Source of the DNA: Capitella teleta
Lineage: Eukaryota; Annelida; Polychaeta; Capitellidae
Length of the DNA stretch: 64,000 nucleotides
Direction of reading: 5' to 3'
Assembly: GCA_000328365.1 (NCBI GenBank)
Contig: KB295123.1
Span: 117,969-181,968, forward strand
The notes beneath the pieces were generated by a model that worked only from the letters and a program-made list of their open reading frames with translations, made no database searches and was not told where the DNA came from. This document shows positions 1 to 11,820 of this stretch, one piece after another; position 1 is the first letter of the stretch; the number at the start of each line of letters is the position of its first letter. Both the position numbers and the translations under genes were made by a program.

Positions 1-83
1 TTCAGCGTCGTTCCATCATCCTTCTGACATAAAAAGCACTTGGCCCAGTCTCTTTGAGTTGAACTCAAACTAGTTGAAGCCAT
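1..83 (-). CDS. N-terminal exon of an unidentified protein, cut by the window edge
   Basis: Reading the minus strand, an ATG at 83-81 opens a frame that stays open to the window edge (27 codons). It encodes a Ser/Thr-rich start followed by DWAKCFLCQKDDGTTL. A pyrimidine-rich 3' splice site (TTTCATTTAG on the minus strand) lies 12 bases upstream of the ATG, as for a second exon with a little 5' UTR. The D-W-x-K-C-x-x-C-Q pattern resembles the zinc-ribbon-like start of large repetitive proteins of unknown function in many marine invertebrates. That resemblance is from memory, not a search. It may be a host gene or a transposon-derived protein. The rest lies outside the window. Confidence 0.5.
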   Translation of the reverse strand, partial: MASTSLSSTQRDWAKCFLCQKDDGTTL

Positions 84-2848
84 CACGAACAGAACCTAAA
101 TGAAAAATAAATTAGTTATTTGTCCACATTAGCACTGATTTACACTCGTTTTCTATGAAACTTGTGGATATCATGCATAAGGATTATCATTAGTGGGGTA
201 ATTTATAAAACTTTCAAAGTCAATCTTATTATAGCAGAACACACGTATTATCGCCCGGCGCCCGCGAAACTGAGCCCGAACACCGGTAGACAAGCTTATT
301 GCCACAAAATTATTGATGAGCATTTCAAAATGCTCTATTTCTTCATAAATATAGGCTTAATATGTATAAACAAATCTTAATAACATCATTTTGGGAGACT
401 TACATCAGCGTCTTCGTCGGCTGCCAAGACGTAAACATTGTAGGAGAACGTTATGAATGCGAGAAGTGCGCTATGATTTGCACCACCGGCGGGGTTAATT
501 ATTTAATTTTAATTAGTTTGCGGTCTTAAATTACAGTAACTAATTACTACATAACAAGCTAGAGTATTTCTCAAAGCATAATATTAATCATTTACTGGGA
601 AAAACATATACAAAACAATTTATTTTCAATTATTCGACAATGGTTTTGCCTGATTGTCATGTTAATGACCCATAAATAATTATTTGGTTATGTATCATAC
701 TAAAAGTAAACATTTTTATAATCTTGACCCTCTTCTGCGTTCAATGGTGTTAATTTCACGTCGATCGCACGATAATTGTTTGAGATATAAGGCATATCTG
801 ATAACTGTACTCATTGACCTAATTACGCTAATTACTACTAATTAATGATGAGGTACAGGTTGTGTCCTAGGCCAAAAATCCTCTAAATGACCCAAAGAAT
901 ACGTGTACCAAGTTTGTTGCTTGTACGCACAATAGCCGCCGATCGCCTTTTTTCTGGTCTTACTGACTCCAGTAACTTCTACATTTATTCTCGGACACAG
1001 CTGAAGATACCCGGAGGTACTCCGGAACAACAAGGGCGACGTCTGTTTGCAACGTATAGACTTTAATGGTACTTGACAGCCAATTATAACGATCACTGAT
1101 CGCAGGAGGATCTCGGGGTCTGTTGGTGTTGTCTTGGAGACTGGTGGCTGTGGTTGAATGGACTGTGTCTGCTCTGTGTCTGTCTCTGTCTCTGCTAGTT
1201 GGATTGGAAATGTGTGTATTTATATGCTGGGTTTGTGGATGAGTGGAAGCCTTCAGTTTAGCATGTAAAGTATGGATCTACATGTATATTTGGAAGGCCT
1301 TATGTTGATGGTATCAGTTTATCTGTGTGAACTTTGTATCTTGGGTGTAAATGGGCTGTTTGCAATAGCAGGGGTCATTTGGTACTTGTCAGCCATCAGC
1401 GATGGATGTATGTTCGTGTATTCTCTGTCCCAAAAGTATAATACATTGCCATAGTTTATAGAGTCATACTAGACTTAAACATCATGTAAGTGTTCATTAA
1501 AGCCATGTGACCTTAACACATATCGTGTGCCTTTTTTTTTGAAACTAGGATGTCTTGCATTGGCGTTACCAATAATGCTTATGTTGTCTGTGGCATATTA
1601 TACGTTTGCAAATGGTTAAACATTTCTTGTCTTGAAAAGCTTATAGAGTAATGCAAACTAAATTTATCATGGATATATGATTAGTGGTTGAGTTGACGTC
1701 CCCACCCATGATTATTTATTCTGGATTTGGCGTTTCTGGCGGTCACGTGGAATCAGCAGGGATGTTGAATGTGGGGTAGGGGTCAAAACGCAAAATCACA
1801 CTTTAGATGGAATGAATATATTTATTGAAAAGGGAAATGCATAGAAGTGATAACTCATGTCAAGTGAACGGAGAAATTTTCCGTGATGAGTAGATAGTGA
1901 ATGCTTAATGACAGCGTTGTTATATTTACATTTTAAAGTCTGAATGGATAGTTTTCATCTGTTTTATTATACTATTTCCTTCTTGCTGATCACCTGCGCT
2001 TGTTGCCATGAAATTTGGACCATTGATGCAGCATTAATGCATTTGCCAGGAATTCATCTTTCTCCTCTTTCGTCGTTGCACGAATCTGAATATAATGAAG
2101 CGTAATTTCGAGAAAACTATGACTCCATATAGACGAAGGCTCATTCCCCCATCTGTGGCCTCTGTCACAAGTAGCAGTGATAATTCGATCATAGAGACGG
2201 CATTTATTTCGAAATTGAAACTGAGCAAGTTTAATGATTATATTTTTACGAATAATCTAACGTCTCACCATACAATTTCTTTCGCAGTACTTGTAAAGAA
2301 GAAAAATTAAATCAAAAGTTGAAAGATTCATTCTTCTTTCTTGTGAGACCATCTGTCAAAAAGAACAACTGGAATCGATGATATGCTGACCGATGAAGCC
2401 AGAACGTAACAAACCCATGGAAATGAAAACTTCAACAATCACCATTACCTTGTTGCAGTATAACAAAGCTAGGCAGGACAATGGGCTGTGATTTCCAGAC
2501 GTGACCTTTGGAAAAATGATGCCATTGCCGTTCAGCTCCAGCTCACAGAAGTGTCAATCAGTAACGTCCTTGTTCTAAGTACAGGGATGCTGTCATCAGT
2601 CTGTTGTTATCGCTGTTTTTAGTGTCTCTTTATTTATTAATTGCTAACGGACTGATAACTCTCTCCAGGGTTATGCTTCACCAGTCTTGCGTTGTTAAGT
2701 TTTGCGTTATCAGCTTCTTTTGCGACAACAAGATTGTAAATTATTAATGGCAAAGGTAATCATTTCATTGTGGTCGACTATTCTACCTAGATTGATATAT
2801 TGGAGCGCAGGTCTTTCCTTCTCGAATTGCAATGCACATTTGTAAAGC
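84..2848. other. Non-coding, AT-rich stretch with no recognised gene
   Basis: No frame here shows a recognisable domain. The one longer frame, 842-1096 on the minus strand (84 codons), has no family resemblance that I can see. A TCTG/TGTCTC-rich simple stretch lies near 1140-1200. Confidence 0.6.
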
Positions 2849-2853
2849 ATTGT

Positions 2854-3325
2854 TGTTACGATTACGCTATGGTACATCTTTCTTTCTCATTCCCCCTGCT
2901 TCAATCTCCCCATCCATAACTCTGTATATTCTTAAACACTAAACTTCCCTCGGGACACTAACCGATCTCCCCCTCCAGGTGAGAGCTGCCGCATTCTCCA
3001 AAAGTTATGATTCTATATAACCAGAGGAAATGCTGTGCCTAGATTTAACCCACTAACTGCCAATCACCCTTTGTTAGGAAGATCACCTTAAGTTCTCAAT
3101 GGTTAAGTATTGTATATGACTTACCCACGAGATCCCGATCAATGAATATTAATAATTTCCCTGTTACTCCTTTATAAACCCCAATCCTCCTCCTCTCTCC
3201 GCTCTACTTTTCAACACCACGCTGCTCAAAGGACAGACAGCCACCCTGCCGGGATCTCTGAAATCGTCTTATCTATTAATACAAGAATAAACGTGGACAT
3301 TAAATGTAGCCCTGGAATCACTACA
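2854..3325 (+). mobile_element. Solo LTR of a TGTTA..CTACA family with 5-bp target duplication
   Basis: A 472-bp unit begins TGTTACGATTACG and ends CTGGAATCACTACA. It is flanked on both sides by ATTGT (2849-2853 and 3326-3330), a 5-bp target-site duplication typical of LTR retroelements. A TATAAA box at 3173-3178 and AATAAA at 3286-3291 lie in the right order for a plus-strand LTR promoter and polyadenylation signal. No internal region follows, so this is a solo LTR left by recombination. The ends match those of the solo LTR at 16845-17422. BEL/Pao or gypsy origin cannot be decided without the internal part. The intact duplication suggests a moderate age. Confidence 0.8.
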
Positions 3326-3330
3326 ATTGT

Positions 3331-4178
3331 AGTTGAAGGGTTTAGAATAATTAGTTACATCAAAATCGGAAGGTTTGTGCACTTAACTCAAGACATCCAG
3401 AACGTTATCACAAATGCATATCATAATTTTAAATTACGGACATTTCATCTCTAAAATCACCCCTTTGCGATTCAACACGCAACTCTTACTTGTCAGTTAT
3501 ATATAACTGAATTTATGCATGCACGACCCGTTCTCACGCCACTGAATAATGTAAAACATATGTACATAATGAAACATGAAAACATTGAATAATTCCCACG
3601 ACATTGACAATTGATGTAGGTTCAACTAAGATGTGACGTGAGGATCCAAACAAGAATGAATACTAACCTTTAATTTAGAAAGGTGGCGAGTTTTATGGAA
3701 GTGTGGAGTTAGAAAAAGAGGAGGTATTTGGTGACGTACGTCAAGTCATGTAATCAAACTAAAAACATTTTGAAGTAACATTGCACTTACATACATTTTT
3801 GATGACAGATACACGGATATTTTTTATAGATGATTAAATTGATACAGTGATTGGAAGGAGTAAATATTTTATGTGTTACTGCACTGTATATAACAATAGA
3901 TTTCCTTCTTTCTTCCGTCTCCGATAGCGTTCACTGAAAACCTCATCAGCTTAGTGCATCAGAAAATTCTAGATATGAAAGAGCATTGCCGATAAAACAA
4001 TTGATGAATGCTGAGTAATAAAAAATTAACGCAAGATCCAAGAAATAGAACACAAACCTGGCCTTTATGATTGGGATGTTGTGTAAGGTAAGACGGGTGA
4101 GATGAGAGATTTGTGAAATATTATGTTACAATCAATTTCCGTGACAACCATATATCCTTTATAAAAACATAAGATAAA
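3331..4178. other. Non-coding; part of an old diverged repeat
   Basis: No gene is recognised. The stretch 3890-4020 resembles 8895-9030: both carry a cttccgtct...ttcac..aaaacctcatc..ctta segment. This suggests two decayed copies of an interspersed repeat. Confidence 0.4.
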
Positions 4179-4363
<185 letters not shown>

Positions 4364-4973
4364 ATCCTCTATAAAAACATATTGATCAGTTTAGTTAGTG
4401 TATTAGCTGCCAACAAATTGAACATAACTACTGAAAACCCCCGAGCCATATGCCCAAGAATAACTCTGCTCTCGTGATTTTAATGCACATGCCCAAACAT
4501 CACAAGGAAATTAACTAGTAATTTGTCAGAACCAATGAGCATCAGCACCTTCACAGGGAAATTATTAAAATAAACACACTCTTCAATCCACCGGCAACAA
4601 AAATTCTGCAATGTAAAATATAATTGTTACATACCTCATATTTAGAATCGAAACATCCGCTATACAAACATGCAGTATTTCTTCTGTTTGCCATGTTCAT
4701 TAGGAAAATGGTGAATATGCTGAGATATGAGGCGGAAGCGGGTTTTACGGCTCCAACAGATGCCACGGGTGCCTGAACAGAAACCGGTGTTACATCATGG
4801 GACATACTAATTGAGAGCTCAATTGATGCATTTGTGTGTCACTATTTGTCTTTCGGCTTCAACAACACGCATAATTTCTAGAGCAAAAATCACATCTGCC
4901 TTATTCGCTAATCTCGAGCATTAACTCTGATTGCCACAGAGAAACGATCGCGTCTCATGATACAATACCCAAC
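4364..4973. other. Non-coding spacer
   Basis: No gene is recognised. An 84-codon minus-strand frame at 4551-4805 has no recognisable domain and reads as chance. Confidence 0.5.
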
Positions 4974-4974
4974 G

Positions 4975-5243
4975 GAGAGTGAGTGAGTGAGTGATGGGGT
5001 TTTACGGCTTCACCCAATCCGATTGGATGATATGGGCGCCAGAACAGAAGACCCGGGACCGGGGTTTCCCCCTACTCTTATCGATAAATCCCAAGGGTTC
5101 TTTATCCTGCATACCACCATAGACAGTAGTACACAGCACCCGGCCTTGTTACGCAGTCGGGCAGCACTGCAGAGTCACCGAAGAATTACAATTATAACGA
5201 ATTACAATTATAATTCACAATCATAACGCCCGTGGCCTGATCG
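4975..5243 (-). mobile_element. tRNA-derived SINE, 5'-truncated copy
   Basis: This is the reverse complement of the SINE body seen at 50747-51076. It shares the central part (acaaggccgggcgctgtgta, the CTGTCTATGGTGGTATGCAG word, the ACCCTTGGGATTTATCGATA word) and the (TCAC)n tail, here read as GAGTGAGTGAGTGAGTGA at 4975-4993. It stops at the CAGGCCACGGGCG junction and lacks the tRNA-like head with the A and B boxes, so it is truncated at its 5' end. It carries a small internal duplication of AATTACAATTATAA near 5187-5215. Confidence 0.85.
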
Positions 5244-6139
5244 GAGTTCGTTTTCGGGGGCCTAGCTGGTTAATTAACAGCTTTGATATTCCATTCTGTG
5301 GAACATTCCGAGAATGAATAATTTTCACTGTACCTGTAGGCAACACAGTGATGAACATTATAAATAGGTGATGCAAGCATCCATCGGTGGAACCACATCA
5401 CTAGCAGAGAATCGTAGCGAACTCAGCCACAAGGCCACTAATGCATCACCTAGGATATGATTTTGTATTGCCAGTAAAATAATATGGTGTCTGATTATGG
5501 GACATATTGTAATGCTTACTAGTATATGGCTGTCTCACAGCATGAAAGATTGCATATAATTATTGTCGAATGGTAGTACCTTGGTGGACGAAGATAGTAT
5601 TGTCCATCGCCTAAGTGGTTGCTCCTGCAATGTTGATTGTGATCATAGCTCGCTGTGGGTTTGTGTGTCACGTCTGGGGGTTCTATAACCAGGGATAAGT
5701 TGTTGAACTTCCATATAAGAGCTCAAACAATGCTCAAAATTAGTCATTATGTTGCGGAACTATCGACAAACGATTCGTCACCTGCAAATTTAAAGTGCCC
5801 TGACCCAATCTAATGTAATGAAGACGAGCACTTGTCATAATGGACTCTGGATTTGATACTCTGAATGGCCCTCTGTGACATTCAGAAGGCAATGATCCTC
5901 TCACATCTCCGGAACCGCGGTTCCAACCTGCATCCTTCACCGCTTCAGTTACAATCGGTTTCCATGGATGTCCAATCAGCTCACGAAAAGTTCACCGTCG
6001 ACTTTGGCAAACCGGCTTATCCTGCAAGAGTCCATTCAAAAGCCCAATTCCGATCGTCCGAAACATCAAAAATGGACTTTGCATTGATATGGGGCAGGAT
6101 CCATTGCACGAATGAAGGAAGGTTAAAGGAGTTTAACGC
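5244..6139. other. Non-coding spacer
   Basis: No gene is recognised. A 101-codon frame at 5865-6170 (+) runs into the LINE 3' end on the other strand and shows no domain. Confidence 0.5.
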
Positions 6140-7965
6140 AGACGGAAGAGCAAGTGTTTTATTGTGTTAAAGTGTAAAAATGATTGTTCCGTGTCCATAC
6201 CAAGTCACAAATAGTCATTGCTACAACACATGTGTTTGAGAAGATCGGTAGCTTCTGTTGGGTTTATTGGCGATATCAAGCTACCTTCTCTAATTTTCAT
6301 TAATTCTATAACTGAGCTGGCACAGCAGAGACTCTCCTGATCTGTGGTCGCCTCACAAAATTCAGACAATCTTTTTCGTATCGAGTGATTATCGATCAGA
6401 TAGTTTAACTGGTCATAATTAATATTTACAAACGACATGAGCTGCCTTAAGTTGCAAGCAACACTAGACGAGCTAAAGGGGAGCAGGCGTGTGCACAAGC
6501 TGACTATGTGGTTCGTACTTGTGGTACATCCGACATAAAAAGATTGGAAGCGGAAAAACAATTGGTGCCTTGGTTCTGGTTTCAGCACTATCAGATGAAG
6601 AAACTTGGAACGGGTCCAATAGGGTAGGTCCAACAAGCGTCGAACACATTTACGCCAACAAACGACGAAGCCATTGATAGTCCTTGGGGAGAAATCCCAG
6701 AAAGAGCAACCGTAATAGCTTGTACAGTACGAGTTAAAGAGCAGCAGTATTGTGTCAAGATGAACGAAATTGAAGTTGGAGCATAACATATTCACACGAA
6801 CAACCAAATCTCTGCAGGCGTTTTCCATGTTCAGAGAGGCACTTTTATCGCCAACCACGTGACCTAAATGCAATGCATCAGCGACATAATCAATTGGAGA
6901 GCCATTCAGGGTCGGTTTTCGCATTGAGCGAACGGCATTGGGGGGGGGGAGCATTGAATACAATAGCTTTACTCTTAGACGAGTTAAACTGGACGAAGAA
7001 TTCTCTGGAGAAATCTTCACAGACATTGAGCATTTTCTGTGCTGTAATAAGACTTGGCGCCAAAAGAGCTACGTCATCAGCATATCCGATCGCACCAGCG
7101 AAGGTGGAACCAATGTAACAGCCGATGCCCGATCGCCGCAATCGCTCGAGGAGGGTTTCGATATATACGCAAAAGAGCATGGGTGAAAGCACGCCTCCTT
7201 GCTTTACACCGTTTGTTACAGGAAACGAATCTGACGTCACACTCTGCCATCGGACAACAAGCGACTGATTGACATACATACAAAGTAATAATTTAGCGGT
7301 TGCATTACACATGCTCCGATCCACAAGAAGACGAAACAACTTCGTGTAGTGAACCCTGTCAAACGCTTTCGTCGCATCTAACAAAGTAACATGGACAGAT
7401 GAGCCACCTCGCATATAGAAATCGACCACTTCATTCAAAACGAACGTGCATTGCGTCGTACTGTGAGTGCGTTTAAACCCAAACTGAAGATCACACGAGC
7501 TTAGAACATCTGCATGCTTTACTAAAATAACATTATCAAGGCATTTTCCCACAATGCTGCTGATGGCAATCGATCGGTAATTACTGGCACTATTCATAGA
7601 TTTCTTCCTGTTCTTTGGTATGGGGACCAACACAGAGCGTGACATAACTGAACTCACATCCAGATGGATCAGCATAGCATTTAAAAAGAGAGACAAATGG
7701 ACATATAATTCTGGGCAGCCATGAATGAAATGATCTGACATTAACTGCGGACAGGCATCAGATTTACCTGGTTTCAGTTTAGGAACGGCAAACTCAATAT
7801 CACGTGGGCTGATCACGTGATCACAGTAACATAAGCCTACTTTACATGTGCGATCTACTCCTGCAGAAAGTTCGCGCTGGAGTTCCTCGAGTTCACTCTG
7901 ATCAGAAGGCACAGACTGATACAGATGCTCATAGCCATCATGGAACACATCACAGATCTCTTATG
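6140..7965 (-). mobile_element. 5'-truncated non-LTR retrotransposon (LINE) with reverse transcriptase
   Basis: The minus strand encodes the RT and C-terminal part of a LINE ORF2. The frame 7948-6890 has the palm motifs LDATKAFDRVHY, GVKQGGVLSP and the catalytic YADDVALLAP. A second frame, 7026-6205, carries the rest (DALHLGHVVG, YGCSFWDFSP, WRKCVRRLLDLPYWTRSK) to a TGA. The two frames overlap at a run of nine C (6940-6949 region), where one single-base indel shifts the frame. Otherwise the RT is intact. No endonuclease domain is present: homology stops near 7965 in AT-rich DNA, as for 5' truncation. An AATAAAA word follows the stop by about 50 bases. The clade is uncertain (CR1/L2/Jockey-like by motif style). 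Confidence 0.88.
6890..7948 (-). pseudogene. LINE reverse transcriptase domain
   Basis: A 352-codon open frame covers RT fingers and palm: PKLKPGKSDACP near residue 55, NYRSIAISS near 122, QFGFKRTHSTTQ near 155, LDATKAFDRVH near 190, GVKQGGVLSPMLF near 245 and YADD near 290. The upstream end is cut by truncation and the downstream end by the frameshift at the C run. The last about 20 residues are out-of-frame sequence. Confidence 0.85.
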
Positions 7966-10539
7966 TTATATAATATGTATTATATAAAATTATTTAGTAT
8001 ATTATATAATATGTATATTTCTAAGGATGGTATTTTCTTTTGGCTTCCAGTTTATAAGCGCTGTACAAACATATCAGAATTTCGACTTGGATACTGCATG
8101 AAATACGATATAAGTTAGTATAACAATTACTTGTAATGCCTTTTAGGCTTTTATACAATAACCGGGTTAAATGGTCGCACAACGTACAACTCTCGAGTTG
8201 AGAGGCATAACAAAACAATAAACAATTAAGGCAGTGAGAATGTAAGAACGAATCATGTTTTGCTCTAACTAGCGCTAAGAAAAAGCGAACTGCTATATAT
8301 AGTAAAATTATATGATGATAGCAGGCTCAAATAGCCTTGAATGAATAGTTGGATTTGTTTTCACTTAGATGTTCGGGGGAGATATGTGCAAATGAACCAA
8401 ATATTCTCCGGGCATATCTATATACCTATATCTGGATGTCCTGTGGGTTCGATCAAATGTTCTCAAACATGAGTCATCAAGGTTGAGTCATATGTCCCAA
8501 GAACTGATATCTGGATGAAGATGCTAACACTTTCCTAACCCTAACCCTGGCCATGAGATGTCCACGGGACCGTGAATAACCTTTCGTATAGAAACTATTT
8601 CGTCCTCTGGACATTTACATCCAAGTGAGGCTCATTAATATTCATTCGGCATGTGATTGGGCGGGATTCACTGCGCTGCCAGAAGTCCGGTAGGAACCGT
8701 CGGCCAGCAACAATCAGCCAATCAACCAACAGAGCTACTCAGTATCCTCCATTTATATGGTGTGTACTTGTGTACATTATTACGAGAGACTTCTGAATTG
8801 TTACAGCTTCCGTTCCAAATTATATGCTGAATGTCTTAGGAAGGGTGAATGATTTTTATAGGAGGATGCATGTGTCGCCATTGTTTGCCCCACGTGCAAC
8901 TGACAAAGGCAAGGCTTCTTCCGTCTTCGAATGTATTCACCAAAAACCTCATCGACTTAGAAGTGTTTCAGAGAATTCAGTCCAATAAAACATTCAGCAT
9001 TCTCGAAAAGAAAAAAAAGCAATTCTAATGAGTATGCAAATAACACAACAAAATAAAGCACGGACGTGATCTAGAATGATTTGAACGGTAGGAAAAGTGA
9101 TTGGATGAATTGCTGTACTAAGGCGGGTAATGTAACAATTTATTGCACACATAGTCCTAGTAAGCATAGACCAATTATTGCCGAGGAAACCCCGGCACGC
9201 AGTCGAGCGTATCGGAGAAGCCGCGAAATGGCTGTGAAGAGGCATTTCCGTCTCTGTCCACTACGCTTTTGAAATAGTGCGTTACTTAAAATTAATTTAT
9301 ATTATGTGATTTCAAAATTGCTTTCTGCTCTAAATGACTTGGGTTGTGACTTGAGAAAACAAAGAGGTCGAGATGAAGGTCATTTTGCGATATTTGAATA
9401 CTTAAATGACATGAACTATTCAATACGAAATATAGCTTATGAATTTTGCTGGTTATTTTTACTCTATCACAAATCAAGTTTAACAGTATTTTGACCGTAA
9501 TATTGAGTCACTAAATAATGCCGTGTGATGAGTCAAGAAATGCGTGGTTAACTGATGAAAGGAAATTAACACATACTTCTTCAAGGGCATTTGTCTTACT
9601 CTGACATAATCTTTCTTTGATAACTCTATGCAGAGCAGTTGGCAGCCCTTGGATTTCAAAGCAATGTCGTTTTCACTCATGATCTTTCAACGCCTATTTG
9701 CAGCTAGTGCAGTGAGAAGAGTATGAATTTTTCTGCTTCAAACAAAGCTCCGTGCCTCGGAAGTCGGTGCTGGATTGGTGATAAATCCATAGGTCTCATT
9801 GCAATTAATTGGCAAACGACTAGGTTGCCATGCCGCAACCTTATACAAGTGTCCTATGACTTCATCTGTGCAATTGATTATACAGTGCAAAATGTCATGC
9901 TAGTCGTATAAATGCATAGCCTCAGCATAAACACATATGCACATCATACAATAGCACATAGTCTTACTTTGATGATCAGTGCGGAACAATTGATCAAACC
10001 GACAAGAAATCGGCTACGTTATTCAAAGATTACATTCCACAATTTTAAGGTTGCCATGCACTCTCATGATCCATTTGAATATAAACATGTGAGACCCTAT
10101 GTCTCATCCAAAATGTTATGCTGCATGATGAACCAAGTTCTGCAAGGTATCCCTGGAAGCATGCCATTCATATTCATGACAATTTTACTCGTCAGCATTC
10201 GAACATTTCTATTTTTATTCAGCGCACTCATAAAAACTCATTTTCAATGCAGGAGCACCTCACTGGAATATGCTTCCTTTTAGTGTTCGTTCGGCAAACT
10301 CACTTGAGTCTTTTTAAAAACTGATCAAAATATTTTTCTTTTTAGGAATATCAAACATTTTGGATTTACATATTTTATGTATAATTTTATCTTATCTACT
10401 TTTTTTTCTAATTTAATAATTGTTATGTAATGTTATAATTGTTATAGCCATGGCTCAAAAGAATAACTATTGCTGATGTCATCTACCAAATAAAAACCTT
10501 CATCTTCTTTAGACTGTTCAAAACGTAATGAAGGCGGTC
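7966..10539. other. Non-coding spacer with old repeat fragments
   Basis: No gene is recognised, although the undetected first exon(s) of the guanylyl cyclase should lie here or in the transposon to the right. The stretch 8045-8300 resembles 13580-13900 in the same order (aagcgctgta..aatatcagaatt, gccttttag, aagcagtgag-like words), so they are probably two decayed copies of one repeat. Confidence 0.45.
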
Positions 10540-10547
10540 CTCTGGCC

Positions 10548-11686
10548 CACAGGGGGTCTTACCAGTGAGCGAGCAGATGTGGACAAAACTCAATGCAGTG
10601 AATGCTTTCTGTCTATATATATAATATCAAGGGAAGTCACTGATTCCTGTCAATCTTAGGACGCTTGCCTCGAAAGCAATCTTCTCTTCAAAAGAGGGAG
10701 CCGAAACTTCGGATCTGGCAAGATCACCAATAAATGAAACGATTGACACCAATAATCTCGTACGGCAACGCCTAATTACTAATTAATTGGCCAAAAATCC
10801 AATCAGTTGCAAAACGACTAGCAACGGGTACGATGCATCCATTTTGTCGGACCGCAGCAAATTTTCAGCGCGCAGCGAACTCACGATCGCTAAATGTCGA
10901 AATAAAATCCTTAAAACCGGAATGGAGCTGCAAAAGTGTAGAGCTCAGGATACATTCTTAATTTAACAGATTGGCTTTAGAGTGAAACATCCTGTCTGTA
11001 ATTGTCTCTCGAACAATAAAAGCTATTCTGAGAGTCAAATTGAGCATGGAATAGGCTAGAAAAAGGAGTTAGAGTTAAAAGACACATTGCATTTAAGTAA
11101 GTTGACTTGACGGGAATTAGCAGACGACACACACAGCGCCCTCTGGTGTATATGTTTAGAATCGTTTTATATACCTCACAACATGTTGTGTTATCTATCT
11201 AATAACTTTAGAATTTATAACCAGTATTACGAACTATAAAATTATCTGAATACTGTTATATGCATCCAATAATTTATAGAATCGTACTGCTGGACTGATC
11301 TCTATCGAGTGAATGCTTTGATTAATTTCAATTGCATTTCTCAGCTGGACTATTATTGATCAATCACTGAGCGGCTTGTTAAGGTGAAGGTCGAATGCTG
11401 CAGCGATCGTGCCCGTTGCTAGTCGTTTTGGAAATGGAAGCATTTTTGTGCAATTAATGACTAATTAGTCACTGCCGTGCGGAGCTTTTGGTGTCTATAG
11501 GTTCATTTATTCATAATCTTGCCAGATCCGAAGCCTCAGCTCTCTCCCGTGAGGGGAATGTAGGTTCCGAGGCTTTGTTATTGTTCTTCTGAGAAATCAG
11601 TGACTTCCCTTGATATTATTATATACTGTCTAGAAGGCTACATAGGCATTCCATGTATCCAGAGCCCACTGGTAAGACTTCCTGTG
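10548..11686. mobile_element. 1139-bp non-autonomous inverted-repeat DNA transposon, copy 1
   Basis: The ends are CACAGGGGGTCTTACCAGTG and its inverted match CACTGGTAAGACTTCCTGTG. The inverted similarity continues, imperfectly, for about 300 bp on each side (ATCAAGGGAAGTCACTGATT in both arms, then ACTAGCAACGG...ACGAT). The flanks carry an 8-bp duplication CTCTGGCC (10540-10547 and 11687-11694). There is no open frame of note inside, so transposase must come from elsewhere. An 8-bp duplication and long inverted arms fit hAT, P or Mutator-like families; I cannot choose between them. A copy of identical length with about a dozen substitutions lies at 31270-32408, so the family moved recently. 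Confidence 0.92.
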
Positions 11687-11820
11687 CTCTGGCCGTGGTG
11701 TGTGTTACATCATAACACATGTTCTATTTGAATGTATTATGAGTCTGTCAGTTTGCGTGACAGTCAGTGCCGATGACATGAAATGCCTCTTACTGCAGTC
11801 ATGCAGCTTCACATTTTCAG

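Noticed and set aside
842-1096. 84-codon minus-strand frame
   Set aside because: No domain, no splice or promoter context, and not recognised. Kept only as a note in the spacer entry.
8537-8551. CCTAACCCTAACCCT, telomere-like repeat
   Set aside because: Only about two and a half units in unrelated DNA. Too short to claim an interstitial telomere.
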